Source: JAHEFT01 sp963766195 (GTDB lineage: Bacteria > Pseudomonadota > Gammaproteobacteria > Xanthomonadales > SZUA-36). From it: DNA of 64,000 bases. The notes under the pieces were generated by a model. That model was not told the origin of the DNA. It made no database searches and was given only the letters and a program-made list of their open reading frames with translations. Of the stretch, positions 52,826-62,970 are shown in pieces; the stretch's first letter is position 1; each line of letters opens with the position of its first letter. The stretch is from contig CAVXYY010000004.1 of NCBI GenBank assembly GCA_963766195.1, positions 1 through 64,000 of the forward strand, given 5' to 3'. The position numbers and the translations under genes are program-made.

Positions 52826-53225
52826 CTAAACCCAGTTCTCAACTCTCAGGCCGGGTATCCGCTCAAATTCTTTCTGGTTGTTGGTAACAAGAATAAGCCC
52901 CAGCGAGCGGGCATGCCCGGCAATCATCATATCGCAGGGGTCCAATTATCCTGCCGGTGCGCGCCAGTTCAGCCCGGAGTTGGCCAAAATGCATCGCTGC
53001 ATGATAGTCGTAAGCAGGGACATTCAGCCTGGCGGCCAGGCCTTCGATCACCAGCAGATTAGCTTCCACCCGGGCCGATTTTTCTGCGCCATAGATCAAT
53101 TCTCCGAGTGAAACCGGGGAAATGCTCATTTCACCGGTGTGTTGTTTGAAGGCATCGCGAACCTTTCCAGGTCGGTTCTTTATCGTGTAGATCGCAATGT
53201 TGGTGTCGAGCATGTACTTGAGCAC
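52826..53225 (-). CDS. vapC: VapC-type PIN-domain ribonuclease toxin (frameshifted)
   Basis: Toxin of a VapBC pair, expected to cleave RNA. The first PIN-domain acidic motif is MLDTNIAIYTIKNRPG, the second is in SPVSLGELIYGAEKSAR, and the C-terminal block reads DMMIAGHARSLGLILVTNN then EFERIPGLRVENW. An indel near 52940 displaces that last block from the frame that starts the protein. With one base corrected the product has a normal length of about 132 residues. The start is GTG 53225, directly after the vapB stop; an internal ATG lies 12 bases later. The region is AT-richer than most of the window. Confidence 0.85.
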
Positions 53226-53462
53226 CTAGAGATCCTCGCGCTCCTGTTCGGGCGGTTGCTCGCGCAGTTGCATGAAATCTTCAGATATTGCGGGGCCTTC
53301 GAACCATGCATCCCAATCGCACCCGGCGGGTGTAATAACACGGGTGTTCCCGATGGCCACAATTTCAACTTCCGTGACTGAATCTCCAAAGGCCACCGCT
53401 TTGGGTAGTCGAACAGCTTGTGTCTTGTTGTTTTTGAACAATTTTGTACGTGTATCTGACAT
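53226..53462 (-). CDS. vapB: VapB-type antitoxin
   Basis: A 78-residue AbrB/SpoVT-fold antitoxin. The N-terminus MSDTRTKLFKNNKTQAVRLP with VAFGDSVTEVEIVAIGNTRV is typical of VapB. The acidic C-terminal tail (about residues 50-78) would wrap the VapC toxin. ATG 53462 fits the family start; the in-frame codons before it are hydrophobic and unrelated. Its stop abuts the vapC start. VapB would repress the operon together with VapC. Confidence 0.88.
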   Translation of the reverse strand: MSDTRTKLFKNNKTQAVRLPKAVAFGDSVTEVEIVAIGNTRVITPAGCDWDAWFEGPAISEDFMQLREQPPEQEREDL

Positions 53463-53539
53463 GACCGCCACTAATAGTATATACACAATGTATATTCATA
53501 GTACACCAGGCGTTGATAGAAAACCCATTTTGGCTTGTT

Positions 53540-53722
53540 CAAGGGTATGGCGAGATCGTCAATTTCCTCAATTGGCGTCGGAAAACAGCCGGAGTTGTTA
53601 CCATTTCTGGCAAACTTGGTGATAACCTGGCTCCACAATTCCACTTGGAAGGCATGAAGAAAGATGGCCTTCAAATTCCAAAACCCAGCAGTGCCGTTGA
53701 CTACGTAGAGGTTGCTGCGTAA
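53540..53722 (+). pseudogene. HicA/HicB toxin-antitoxin remnant
   Basis: The plus-strand frame first reads GVVTISGKLGDNLAP, which resembles the C-terminal strand of HicA toxins. A few codons later it reads KKDGLQIPKPSSAVDYVEVAA, shown here split as DGLQIPKPSS and AVDYVEVAA, the usual C-terminus of HicB antitoxins. The bodies of both genes are missing. An internal deletion seems to have joined the two tails. The identification rests on short matches only. Confidence 0.45.
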
Positions 53723-53794
53723 GGATCTTCCTGTCGTGACATTTGGGGACAGAGTAGTTACTTGACTCCGGCTTGGACGTACCAGCTTCGAATC

Positions 53795-54683
53795 CTATGA
53801 CTTCGGGAACAGCAGAACGATCATGTAACGCAGTTGCCATTCCGGCCACCGCTCGGGGATGGGGCGAACCACCCGGCGCCGAATCTGGTAGCTTACCATC
53901 TGTTTCTCCGATTTGGAGACCTTGCTGTATGCGAAGTTTATGGGGATAGTCCATTCCTTGGTTTTCCAGTTATAGGTGCTCTGGCTGTTCAGACTCGACA
54001 CGGTTCTGCCTTTGCCAAGACCTTTCGCCAGGAGGTTGAACGAGCATTGAACTGACGTCGGCCTGGCCGCCGTGCTCCACAGTTGGTTGACCGAGCATTC
54101 CGGGGGTCCAGGGACCGGTTTGTTTCAAAAGAATAAGGCTGTCGGGCCGAGCGCCCAGGTATCAGCGCCGATTCCGTCGGTACCGTTGGGATGAGTGCGG
54201 CCGGACCAACATCCCATTTAGTCCGATGAGGTGGGTTCTTTCGGCGAGAACCAGAAACTCTGGGTGGTATCACCCAGGCCAAACTGGGTTTCTGTTGGGT
54301 TGAACATTGTTCTGCTGAATGATCGGGACGATGGTTCGGGAAATCAGGTTCCATTTTTCGGATATGGAAATCGGCACGACCGGCTGAATATTCAGCAGGT
54401 TTCTGTAGCCATCGTCACCGAACGTGCGCGCATAGTTGTATTGGAACGGAACGCTGATCATCGCTGCAATCGGATTGGCCAGTTGTTTGGCCAGTTCATC
54501 GGCGTTAGTGGCCACATGGGCGGCCATCACTGTGCCCGATTTTGCGACGGGCTCTTCGGCCTTTACCTGGTCATCGGGTTTTGACTTTTCTTCGGCTGCT
54601 GATTGTTCATCGGCTAATGTCACGCCACTGACACCCAGCATCAAGGCGATGACCAGGGAACTGATCAATTTGCTCATTTTCAT
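53795..54683 (-). pseudogene. Neuromedin U-type outer-membrane transporter-like gene (multiply frameshifted)
   Basis: ATG 54683 has AGGAG upstream and a signal peptide (MKMSKLISSLVIALMLGVSG). The body follows a family often annotated as neuromedin U or transporter: NPIAAMISVPFQYNYARTFG, NIQPVVPISISEKWNLISRT, then in other frames GLGDTTQSFWFSPKEPTSS, and finally STYNWKTKEWTIPINFAYSK and WQLRYMIVLLFPKS at 53795. At least four indels lie between about 54280 and 53870. It may be a true pseudogene or another victim of poor consensus. Function is unknown; a beta-barrel porin-like role is likely for the family. Confidence 0.72.
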
Positions 54684-54935
54684 ACTCATCTCCTGCTTAA
54701 AGGGGGACTTCCATCGATTTGTTCAACCGGCTCAGCAAGCACTGCCGGGGGGGACGATGTCCAGGGTCAGGTGCGGCGCACAGAACTTGGTCTGGATTAT
54801 CGGCCCCAGACTGTCGCGTGAAGTGATCCCCGCATTGTAAACGCATGCTGCCACTTTGGGAGGGCAAATTCCATGGGTTGGTCCATTTAGGCCCATCTAT
54901 AGTTACAATAGGGGGATAGCCGAAGGAACCCATCC

Positions 54936-57900
54936 ATGAGTCGACCTGCTGACCAGGTTCCGCAAGCCCGAGTCGGGCATCCGGAAACCCTCTGCGTTTC
55001 GTTACCGCTGCTTCGCTGTTTGACGGTCACGACGCTGCGATCAACATCATGCGCCGACTGATCCAGGCCCAGGGCGCTGAGGTCATTCACCTCGGTCATA
55101 ACCGCAGCGTGCTGGATATCGTTCGCGCCGCGATCCAGGAGGATGCGGACGCCATCGCTATTTCGTCCTACCAGGGCGGGCATATCGAGTTCTTCAAGTA
55201 CATGGTCGACCTGTTGCGGGAGCGCGGGTCGGGCCACATTCGCATTTTTGGTGGTGGCGGCGGCACCATCACCCTCGATGAAATAAAGGAACTGGAAACG
55301 TACGGAGTCGAGCGGATTTATCACCCGGACGACGGTATGGGCATGGGCCTGGTGGAAATGATCGAGGACGTGGTGAGACGTGCGGCGGGTCACCGGTTAC
55401 CGACCCAATACCCGGGCCCGTTGAATCCGGATGACGATAAAGCCATCGCCAATGTTCTTTCGGCACTGGAAGACGAGGTGTTTGGCGATGCGGAACTGAA
55501 GCTCAAGCGTCGCGAGTGGGCGGGCCGCGACAAGCAGGCACCTGTGATCGGTATCACGGGCACCGGCGGCGCCGGCAAGTCCTCGGTGACCGACGAGTTG
55601 CTCAACCGCTTCACCCAGAACTTCCCGGCGATGAGAATCGCGGTGCTGGCGGTCGACCCTACCCGGCGGCGCACCGGCGGCGCCCTGCTGGGTGACCGCA
55701 TCCGGATGAACGCCTTGCGCAGTGAGAATACCTATATGCGCAGCATGGCGACTCGTCGGGCCAATTTGTCGACCTCCGCGATGCTGCATGATGCCATCGC
55801 CTTTCTGAAGTCCGCCGGTTTCGACCTGGTAATCGTTGAAACCGCCGGAATCGGCCAGTCTGATTCCGAGATCGTCGACATGGTCGATTTTCCGATCTAC
55901 GTGATGACCAGTGATTTCGGCGCCCAGAGCCAGCTGGAAAAAATCGACATGCTGGATTTTGCCGAACTGGTGGTGCTGAACAAATTTGACAAGCGCGGCG
56001 CAGAAGATGCGTTGCGCGACGTGAAAAAGCAGTGGAAACGCAACAAGCTGGCCTTCCACGCCAGCGACGACGAGCTGCCTGTTTACCCGACCATTGCGAG
56101 CCAGTTCAACGACCCGGGACTGACCTGGATGTTCGTCAACCTGTGCCGCCTGCTGCGGAACAAGCTGGAACTACCGGCCGAACACTGGTCGCCGGATGTC
56201 GACACTTCGGTCAAGGCTCCGAAGGCTACCGTGTTGATACCCGGTCAGCGCACCCGTTACCTGGCCGAGATCGCGGAGCAGGGCAGGAAGATCAGCCACG
56301 ACATCATCCACCAGGCCGAAGCCGCCAGCAAAGCCCAGAACTACTACGAATCGCTGAAAGCGCTGCAGGACGAACACCTGCCGGAACCGTTCGCCCGCTA
56401 TGTCTCCTTCGCTCTGCGAAGTGATGGAGCCCCTGTAGGAGCGGCTCCTACCGCATCGGAAACCGGCCAGCCGGCGAGGAGCATTCATCCACGAAACTAC
56501 CGACCGCTCCCTGATCCTGCTCCGCCAACGCTACGACAGCGCCATCAGCGAGTTGAGCGAAGACGCCATCCAGCTGTTGCGTGGCTGGCCGGCCCGCAAA
56601 AAGGGCTTACGCACCGAACAGTATTCCTACAAAGTTCGTGGCCGGGATATCACCGGCAGCAACTACAAGCAGTCGTTGAGCCGCCTGATGATCCCCAAGA
56701 TCGGCATGCCACGGGATGTGGATTGGGGCGAACTGCTCAGCTTCCTGATGCGCGAGAACCTGCCGGGCTACTATCCATTCACCGCCGGCGTCTTCCCCTA
56801 CCGCCGTGCCGGTGAAGACCCGATCCGCATGTTTGCAGGGGAGGGCACCCCTGAACGGACCAACCGGCGCTTTCATTTACTGGCACACGGCCAGCCGGCC
56901 GTTCGTCTCAGTACGGCATTCGATTCGGTCACTTTATATGGCGAAGACCCGCATACCCGGCCGGATATCTACGGCAAGGTGGGTAATTCGGGTGTCTCGA
57001 TCGCCACGCTGGACGACCTGAAAAAGCTCTATTCCGGTTTTGACCTGTGTTCGCCGTCGACCTCGGTTTCCATGACCATCAACGGCCCCGCACCGATGAT
57101 TCTGGCCTTCTTCATGAATGCCGCCGTTGACCAGCAGGTAGAACTGTACCTGCACAAGCACGGCAAATGGGAGCAGGCGAAACGCAAGATTGCCGACTAC
57201 TTCAGCGGCCGGTTACAACCGCGCTATCACGGTGAGCTGCCGGACGGCAACAACGGCCTGGGGCTGGCCTTGCTGGGCATCACCGGTGACCAGCTGGTCG
57301 ACGCCGAAACCTACGCCAAGATCAAGGCGGAAACGCTGACCAAAGTCCGCGGCACCGTGCAGGCCGATATCCTCAAGGAGGACCAGGCCCAGAACACCTG
57401 CATCTTCTCCACCGAGTTCGCGATGCGCATGATGGGCGACATCCAGCAGTACTTCGTCGATCACGGCGTGCGCAACTTCTACAGCGTTTCGATTTCCGGA
57501 TACCACATCGCTGAAGCCGGGGCTAACCCGATCAGCCAGCTGGCTTTCACGCTGAGCAACGGCTTTACCATTGTCGAGTACTACCTGGCGCGGGGTATGA
57601 GCATCGATGCGTTTGCGCCCAACCTGAGTTTCTTCTTCAGCAACGGCATGGACCCGGAATACACGGTGATCGGCCGGGTGGCCCGCAGAATCTGGGCCCG
57701 TGCGATGCGCGAGCGCTACGGCGCAAGCCGCCGCAGCCAGATGCTGAAGTACCACATCCAGACCAGCGGGCGCAGCCTGCATGCGCAGGAAATCCAGTTC
57801 AACGACATCCGCACCACGCTGCAGGCGCTGTACGCATTGTTTGATAACTGCAACAGCCTGCACACCAATGCATACGATGAAGCGATCACCACGCCGACCG

Positions 57901-58448
57901 AAGAATCCGTGCGAAGAGCGGTTGCTATCCAGATGATTATTAACAAAGAATTAGGTTTGAACTTCTGTGAAAATCCCTGGCAGGGCAGTTTCATCGTCGA
58001 TGAACTGACCGACCTGGTCGAGGAAGCGGTGTACCAGGAATTCGAACGGATCTCAGAGCGTGGTGGCGTGCTCGGCGCGATGGACACCATGTACCAGCGC
58101 AGCAAGATCCAGGAGGAAAGCCTGTATTACGAGAGCATGAAGCACGACGGTACGCTGCCTATCGTGGGGGTTAACACCTTTCTGCCCAAGGACGGTCACG
58201 GCGAGGTCGGGCATGTCGAACTGATGCGCAGTTCCGAACGCGAAAAGAACCAGCAGGTCGCCAACGTGGAAGCCTTCCGCGATATTCATTCAAGTGAGTC
58301 CGCGGCGCGCCTGAAGACGCTGCAGCAGGTAGCCCGTGAACGGAAGAACACCTTCGAGGCGTTGATGGATGCGGCCAAGGTGTGCTCGCTGGGCACCATG
58401 AGCCATGCGCTCTACGACGTGGGCGGTGAGTATCGCCGTAATATGTAG
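54936..58448 (+). CDS. icmF: Fused isobutyryl-CoA mutase IcmF (frameshifted, REP in linker)
   Basis: Adenosylcobalamin enzyme that interconverts isobutyryl-CoA and butyryl-CoA. It carries its own G-protein chaperone. Order: B12 domain (VTAASLFDGHDAAINIM with cobalt-ligand His at 55028-55030; GGGGGTITLDEI); MeaB-like GTPase (GITGTGGAGKSSVTDEL, ETAGIGQSDSEIVDM, VLNKFDKRG); then the mutase barrel (YGEDPHTRPDIYGKVGNSG, SISGYHIAEAGANPISQLAF). About 1,170 codons. ATG 54936 is preceded by AAGGA. Frame is lost near 54975 and again between 56420 and 56480, where a REP palindrome sits in the linker between GTPase and mutase. Related chemistry covers pivalyl-/isovaleryl-CoA. Leucine dehydrogenase and thiolase genes lie nearby. 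Confidence 0.9.
56435..56451. repeat. REP-like palindrome inside icmF
   Basis: GTAGGAGCGGCTCCTAC is a perfect palindrome of the same core as the intergenic REPs. It is followed at about 56475-56495 by a degenerate second half (GGAGCATTCATCCACGAA). It lies in the linker between the GTPase and mutase domains of IcmF, at the point where the reading frame changes. Confidence 0.75.
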
Positions 58449-58466
58449 CAACCGGCCCCGGCTTAT

Positions 58467-59780
58467 TTAATACGCCCGGAGCTTTTCGGGTGAAATGGCA
58501 TCGAGTGGAACACCTGCCACTTCAGCGGATATTTCCCTGAGGCGCGTGATACTCACTGGCTTGCCGTCCCCGGCCAACCGCCGGGCCACGTCGTCCAGGC
58601 TCCGTTTATCGCCGGTGCGCAGCCGCAGTTCGGTGTCCAGATCCCGCATGACGGTAACGCCCTTGGCCGTGCGCGGACCGGTGGAGTTTTTCGCTTCCAG
58701 GCTGCCGGCCTGCTCCGACCACTGCTCCAACTTTTCAAAGCCGCGCTCAGAGCGCGAATTCGAGATGGTTCCTGACCGTTGCATGATCTCCAGCGTGTAG
58801 AATTCCGCGATGGCTTCGACGATCCAGTCCTCGTCTTCTGCGGCCCGGTAGCCCTGGGCAACGTGCACCAGTTCATGTAACAGAGTGCTGGTGCCATTGC
58901 CGCTGATCAGCGGCCGGTCTGCATGCAGGTACAATGAGCCCGGTCCAGACAGTCCGCCGCGCCACATCGGATCGCCGGCGGACACTAGCAGCAGGCGCTT
59001 GGGGAAACCGGGAAAAATGGCCACCAGTACCGGCAGGTTCCAGCGCAGAAACGCCAGGATATCCATGTGCCGCACGCCTTGGCCGATCGGGCCGGCTACC
59101 GCTACTTTCACGCCGGCGATATGACCCCGGCGAACGCCCAGCCACCCCGCCGCCATCCAACCGACCGGGCGATCGAATTTCCGGTCGGGCCAGCTCACGA
59201 CAGACCACTGGGGATCATGTTTGTCGACTGGATAAGTGCTGATAAAAGACCAGTTTTCCGGTCCGGACAGTTGCAACCGGGCACGCGAACTGGCGCCCTT
59301 GCGGGCGGTGACCGTGGCCGGAGGCAGCAGGTCGTCACCCCGGAATACTGGCCCATTCTCCTTCCATCAGGCTGTCAAAGGCGCCGCTCTTTCGCCGGTG
59401 ATTCACAACCACGGACCAGGTCAGAACGCCACCCTGCGCCGGGGGGACTCCAACTGACTTCGTTGCCGTCAAAAACAATTTCACCATCGCCGGAAAAATC
59501 ACGGTAGCGCTCCGGGTCAAAATCGAAGCGAACACGCCGCAACAGCCTCCGGGACTGCCGCAGCGTCAGGGTCATGTCGACGGTGCCTTGCTCCGGCAGA
59601 AACGTCGCCTGGTAATCCAGGTCATACAGCAGATCGCTACCCGTGGACGCCGGGTGCTGTCCCGGGCGCGGGTTTGGTATTAACGTCTGCGGCTCCGCCA
59701 GCCGGCAAGCCCAGCGACAGGAACGAAACCAGCAAAGTAGTCAACACAATTTTCAAGGGCGTCTTTCTCCGAGCGGCCAT
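58467..59780 (-). CDS. Exported HExxH zinc metallopeptidase, M61-like (frameshifted)
   Basis: About 435 residues with a signal peptide after ATG 59780 (KIVLTTLLVSFLSLGLPAGG). The zinc site is TLLHELVHVAQGYRAAEDED, with a likely third ligand Glu in WIVEAIAEFYTLEI, about 20 residues on. This spacing and the following segment resemble gluzincin peptidases such as M61. The N-terminal region is beta-rich (LDYQATFLPEQGTVDMTLTL). Indels near 59640, 59445 and 59320 split the first third; the catalytic part is intact. It converges with icmF. The substrate is unknown. Confidence 0.72.
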
Positions 59781-60555
59781 GGCAGCCCCCTTTCCATGTT
59801 GCGATTATACGGCGAAGTCCGGCCACATACAGTCAATGGAGGGGTAAATTGATTCACGTGCTTTCCCGCATTGAAAGCCTGCAGGGCCTTGCGATCAATA
59901 ACGTGGTGGGAATTTCACAACGGACTGAATTCGGTGAGAACGATTCGACCTCATTTGTTCTCAGCGAGGAATACAACGTGTCCTCAGCACCGGAATGGGT
60001 GTATCTGCGCTCGATTACCGCTTGTCCGGTTTTCAAACTTCGGCATCGGCATCAGTCGGAATGAAACGGAGTCAACGGGATGGGGGACGGATCGCACAGA
60101 CAGGGTGTTCACAACGAATTTCGAGAAATTTGGTGATAAGCTGCGATTCGCCACGGAAATGGCCTATCACGACTTTGTCGTGCATGCCCTGGGCGACTCT
60201 CACTGGCCAATGCGAGGCGTTCAAAGCCTTCAGAAGGGATAGCCCGGGAGCTCTTCTTTCCACTGTTTGCCAACCTGCTGGAGGCGCGACTAAACCGGTC
60301 GGCGCCTCAGTCTCAGTTCGAAATAACTGGCGTTGAATCGGCAGTCGCGCATTGAACGTCTTCCAGAACCCTTCGACACAGAATTTCTTCCGCGGATTGA
60401 TTCCCGATCGAATCCGGTTCAAAGACAGAATCCGCACCAAATGTCGCTGGATCCGATACCCAGCTTGCGGCATACCGAACCGTATTTGATTCTCACCCCA
60501 CGCCATGCGCTCCAAATCCCCGAACTATCTTCATACCGGGTATCAAATACTTCGA
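59781..60555. other. Stretch without a confident gene
   Basis: Several short open frames exist on both strands but none resembles a known family. Plus-strand fragments such as FTTNFEKFGDKLRFATEMAY (about 60112-60170) and IARELFFPLFANLLEARLN (about 60240-60296) look protein-like and lie in different frames, as if one gene had decayed. I cannot name it. Confidence 0.4.
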
Positions 60556-60955
60556 GATCGTCAATTCGCGATCCGCCGGACGCGTGATTGAACCGGACGA
60601 AGCCTTTGAACGCTGCCGCGCCATGCCGCGTGAAGTGGCGAAGGAAACGGCACGCAAAAACAAACAATTCTATGCAGATCTGCAATATCGCCTGCCGAAA
60701 CCCGCGCCCCGATATCAAGGCCACTGTCCGCCTGTTATCCGGCTGCCACGAAGGACCAACTGTCGTGGGGAGGGTCACGGCAACGGGCGTTTCACCGAAG
60801 CGATCAAGAAGACGTTTGCGTCCGGGAGCTTCGATGGGGCGTACCATGTCTTTCACAAACAGGTCAGGGGACGAAAAGCGAGACAACGACCCAACCACGC
60901 CGTCCGGGGGGTGCCCAACCGCGCTTACGATCAGCAGCGGCCGTTTACGATCTAG
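60556..60955 (+). pseudogene. C-terminal remnant of a caspase-family (C14-like) protease
   Basis: Read across frames, the plus strand gives MPREVAKETARKNKQFYADL, then IKATVRLLSGCH, then NGRFTEAIKKTFASGSFDGA with YHVFHKQV, and PNRAYDQQRPFTI before the stop at 60955. This order resembles the end of bacterial metacaspase-like proteins, where LLSGCQDNQ is followed by a NGxFT segment and a closing QRPF. The N-terminal half with a catalytic His is not recognisable. At least three indels are needed to join the pieces. Identity is tentative. Confidence 0.42.
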
Positions 60956-61001
60956 ACCCGCGATCCAAGCGCATGCTGCCGCGGCAGACGCAGCAGCAGC
61001 C

Positions 61002-61436
61002 CTAGGCGTTTGAGCGCGCCCAACGCACGATATCAGCCGTCATCATCGCGCCCGACTGACGGGCGATTTCCCGCCCCCCTTTGAACAACACCATGGTCGG
61101 AATGCTGCGGATACCGTGTTGGGCGCCAAGGGCCTGCTCATCCTCGGTATTGAGTTTCGCCAATCGAAAACCCGGTTCCAGTTGCTTGGCCGCCGCTTCG
61201 AAAGCCGGCGCCACGCTGCGGCAGGGCCCACACCAGGGCGCCCAGAAATCCACCAGTACCGGGATATCGTTACCCGCGATCTGTTTCTGGAAACTGGACT
61301 GGGTCAATTCAACCGGGCGGGCGCTGAACAGGGCTTGTTTGCATTTGCCGCAGCGCGGACCGTCGCCGAGGCGGCCGGCAGGTATCGCGTTGGTCGCGGC
61401 ACAATGCGGGCATACTACGTGCTGATCGTTTGTCAT
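61002..61436 (-). CDS. trxC: Thioredoxin 2
   Basis: A 144-residue cytosolic thioredoxin with an N-terminal zinc domain (CPHC in HVVCPHCAATNAI and CGKC in GPRCGKCKQALF). The thioredoxin fold follows with the active site VDFWAPWCGPCRSVAPAFEA and the cis-proline GIRSIPTMVLFKGG. ATG 61436 (MTNDQHVVCPHC) fits TrxC; an upstream extension of the frame is not homologous. TrxC reduces protein disulfides and is often induced by oxidative stress. It is intact, although its neighbours on both sides are badly broken. Confidence 0.95.
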   Translation of the reverse strand: MTNDQHVVCPHCAATNAIPAGRLGDGPRCGKCKQALFSARPVELTQSSFQKQIAGNDIPVLVDFWAPWCGPCRSVAPAFEAAAKQLEPGFRLAKLNTEDEQALGAQHGIRSIPTMVLFKGGREIARQSGAMMTADIVRWARSNA

Positions 61437-61449
61437 AAGTCCTAAATAA

Positions 61450-62741
61450 GGTCGCGAGAGATGATTTAAAGCCCTGCAGGCGGAAGTACCTGGCAGGTTT
61501 CGCAGCTCGTCGCGGTCTTGCCGTGACCAACGTGCCGTCGAGCCGTTCATTGTGTTTTCCACGTCGGCGGATTCTTCCGTCCGTCCGTTCGATGATCATC
61601 GTGCCGACGCTCTTCGAGCTGGTCTTCGGCGGATCGTCGACAGCCCACCCTGCTGTTGCTTGATCGTGAGCATAGCAGTGGATTCCTGGAAGAGGACCCT
61701 GTGCGGATGCCGCCCATCGCTGATTGGGGTCGCCCTTGAGCTCCAGATTCTCCCTGGCCGGGCTGGGTCCCGTCTGCAGGTCGACCAGGCGCGAACAGCA
61801 GGGGAATCTCGAGAATATTTCCGTGGCGTGCCCTGGCCCACGGTGTCCGGTTCATTCCAGGCACCGTTCAGGCCTTCAGTCGATCTGGAGGATTTTGCGT
61901 TCCAGGCCGCAGGCGCGTCCGCCGAAGATCACCAGTCGGGTATCGCCAAGTGGCTCCACCACCAGGTCATCATCAACGCCTTCATCGAGTTTGAACGTTC
62001 CCACCATCATCGATGCGTCGAGCAGGTCTGCCAGTCAGGACTCGAGGTGGTGAAGTTTGTTTTGTGTGGATCGCCAGGCTGATGTCTCCACCATCATTGA
62101 ACAAGAAGCATCACTGTAGCATACTGGCCCATCCTCGGAGCACCCAGCTGGCCCCGACGCCTGGTTGATCTGTTCAGGCCGCAATAAATTTCCTCGGACG
62201 AAGTCGGAGTCACTGCCGTCGAAGTTACCCGGAGACCAGGCGGGTCGTTGAATTACCGGCCGGAAAAGGTTCCCGGGCCACGATAGGCGAAAGACCATTC
62301 GCCGCGGCGGTTGTCGCCGTCAGAACACGCCTGACTACTCAGCGTAGTTCGTCCCCGATTGAAGGTTGATGAGCGGCTCATCCAGACTCTCCGGTATCGA
62401 CATAGCCCACCCTGTTTGCAGCCGGGTTGGCCGGGTCAAAGCTCGTATATATGGCGACATGGGTGTCGACCTCATACTCGTAGCTCCCGTCCGAGAACCG
62501 TAGGCGCCGGTCACAGCCGCGGTAACGCCAGTGAATGCCTCGTAGAAATCGGTTGTGTTTGCCGAAGTGGAACACCAGAAAGAGTCGCCGATGGCCGAAG
62601 TCATGTTTTCATTACCTCTGAAAAAGCCGTAAAGCACCTCCATCGCGGCAAAGCGGTTGGAGCCATGACCATCAGCACGGAAAACGCTGCCAATGCATGG
62701 AAATTAATATGTTTTCTTTTTCTGACTGGTTGAAGACTCAT
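61450..62741 (-). pseudogene. Decayed gene for a secreted protein with C-terminal GLNGxW-type domain
   Basis: ATG 62741 starts a signal peptide (residues 1 to about 30, HALAAFSVLMVMAPTA). The body then switches frames many times: SYEYEVDTHVAIYTSFDPAN, MMVGTFKLDEGVDDDLVVEP, GDTRLVIFGGRACGLERKI, then GLNGAWNEPDTVGQG, ELKGDPNQRWAASAQG and a last piece, DPPKTSSKSVGTMIIE. The GLNGxW and RWxxAQGP pattern is a C-terminal domain I associate with secreted proteins of Xanthomonadales-like bacteria. It recalls the end of the S8 protease at 9.4-10.1 kb. More than six indels are needed. Function unknown. Confidence 0.5.
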
Positions 62742-62970
62742 TCCGTCGTGCTCACATAAGTGGGGTGGGGGGCGCTTACTATAGGAGAGAATTCCGGAAA
62801 ATACTATGTGCCTATACTTTAGATTCTTCCGGGTCCGTCGGTTGGAAGTGATCGGTTTTTTTTGAAACGGGAGTAGATTGGGATACTGCAACGAGAACCC
62901 TCATGCCGGCATTTACGATGGCCCTTGTTCTGATTACCAGGGGTTAAGACCAATCCGGCATAATGAGTCG

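Noticed and set aside
53780..53805. TTCGAATCC sequence resembling a tRNA T-loop
   Set aside because: No acceptor or anticodon stems surround it, and it falls at the 3' end of the transporter-like gene.
60072..60515. A 147-codon minus-strand frame
   Set aside because: It has no recognisable domain or ribosome site and lies in a decayed zone; I would not call it a gene.
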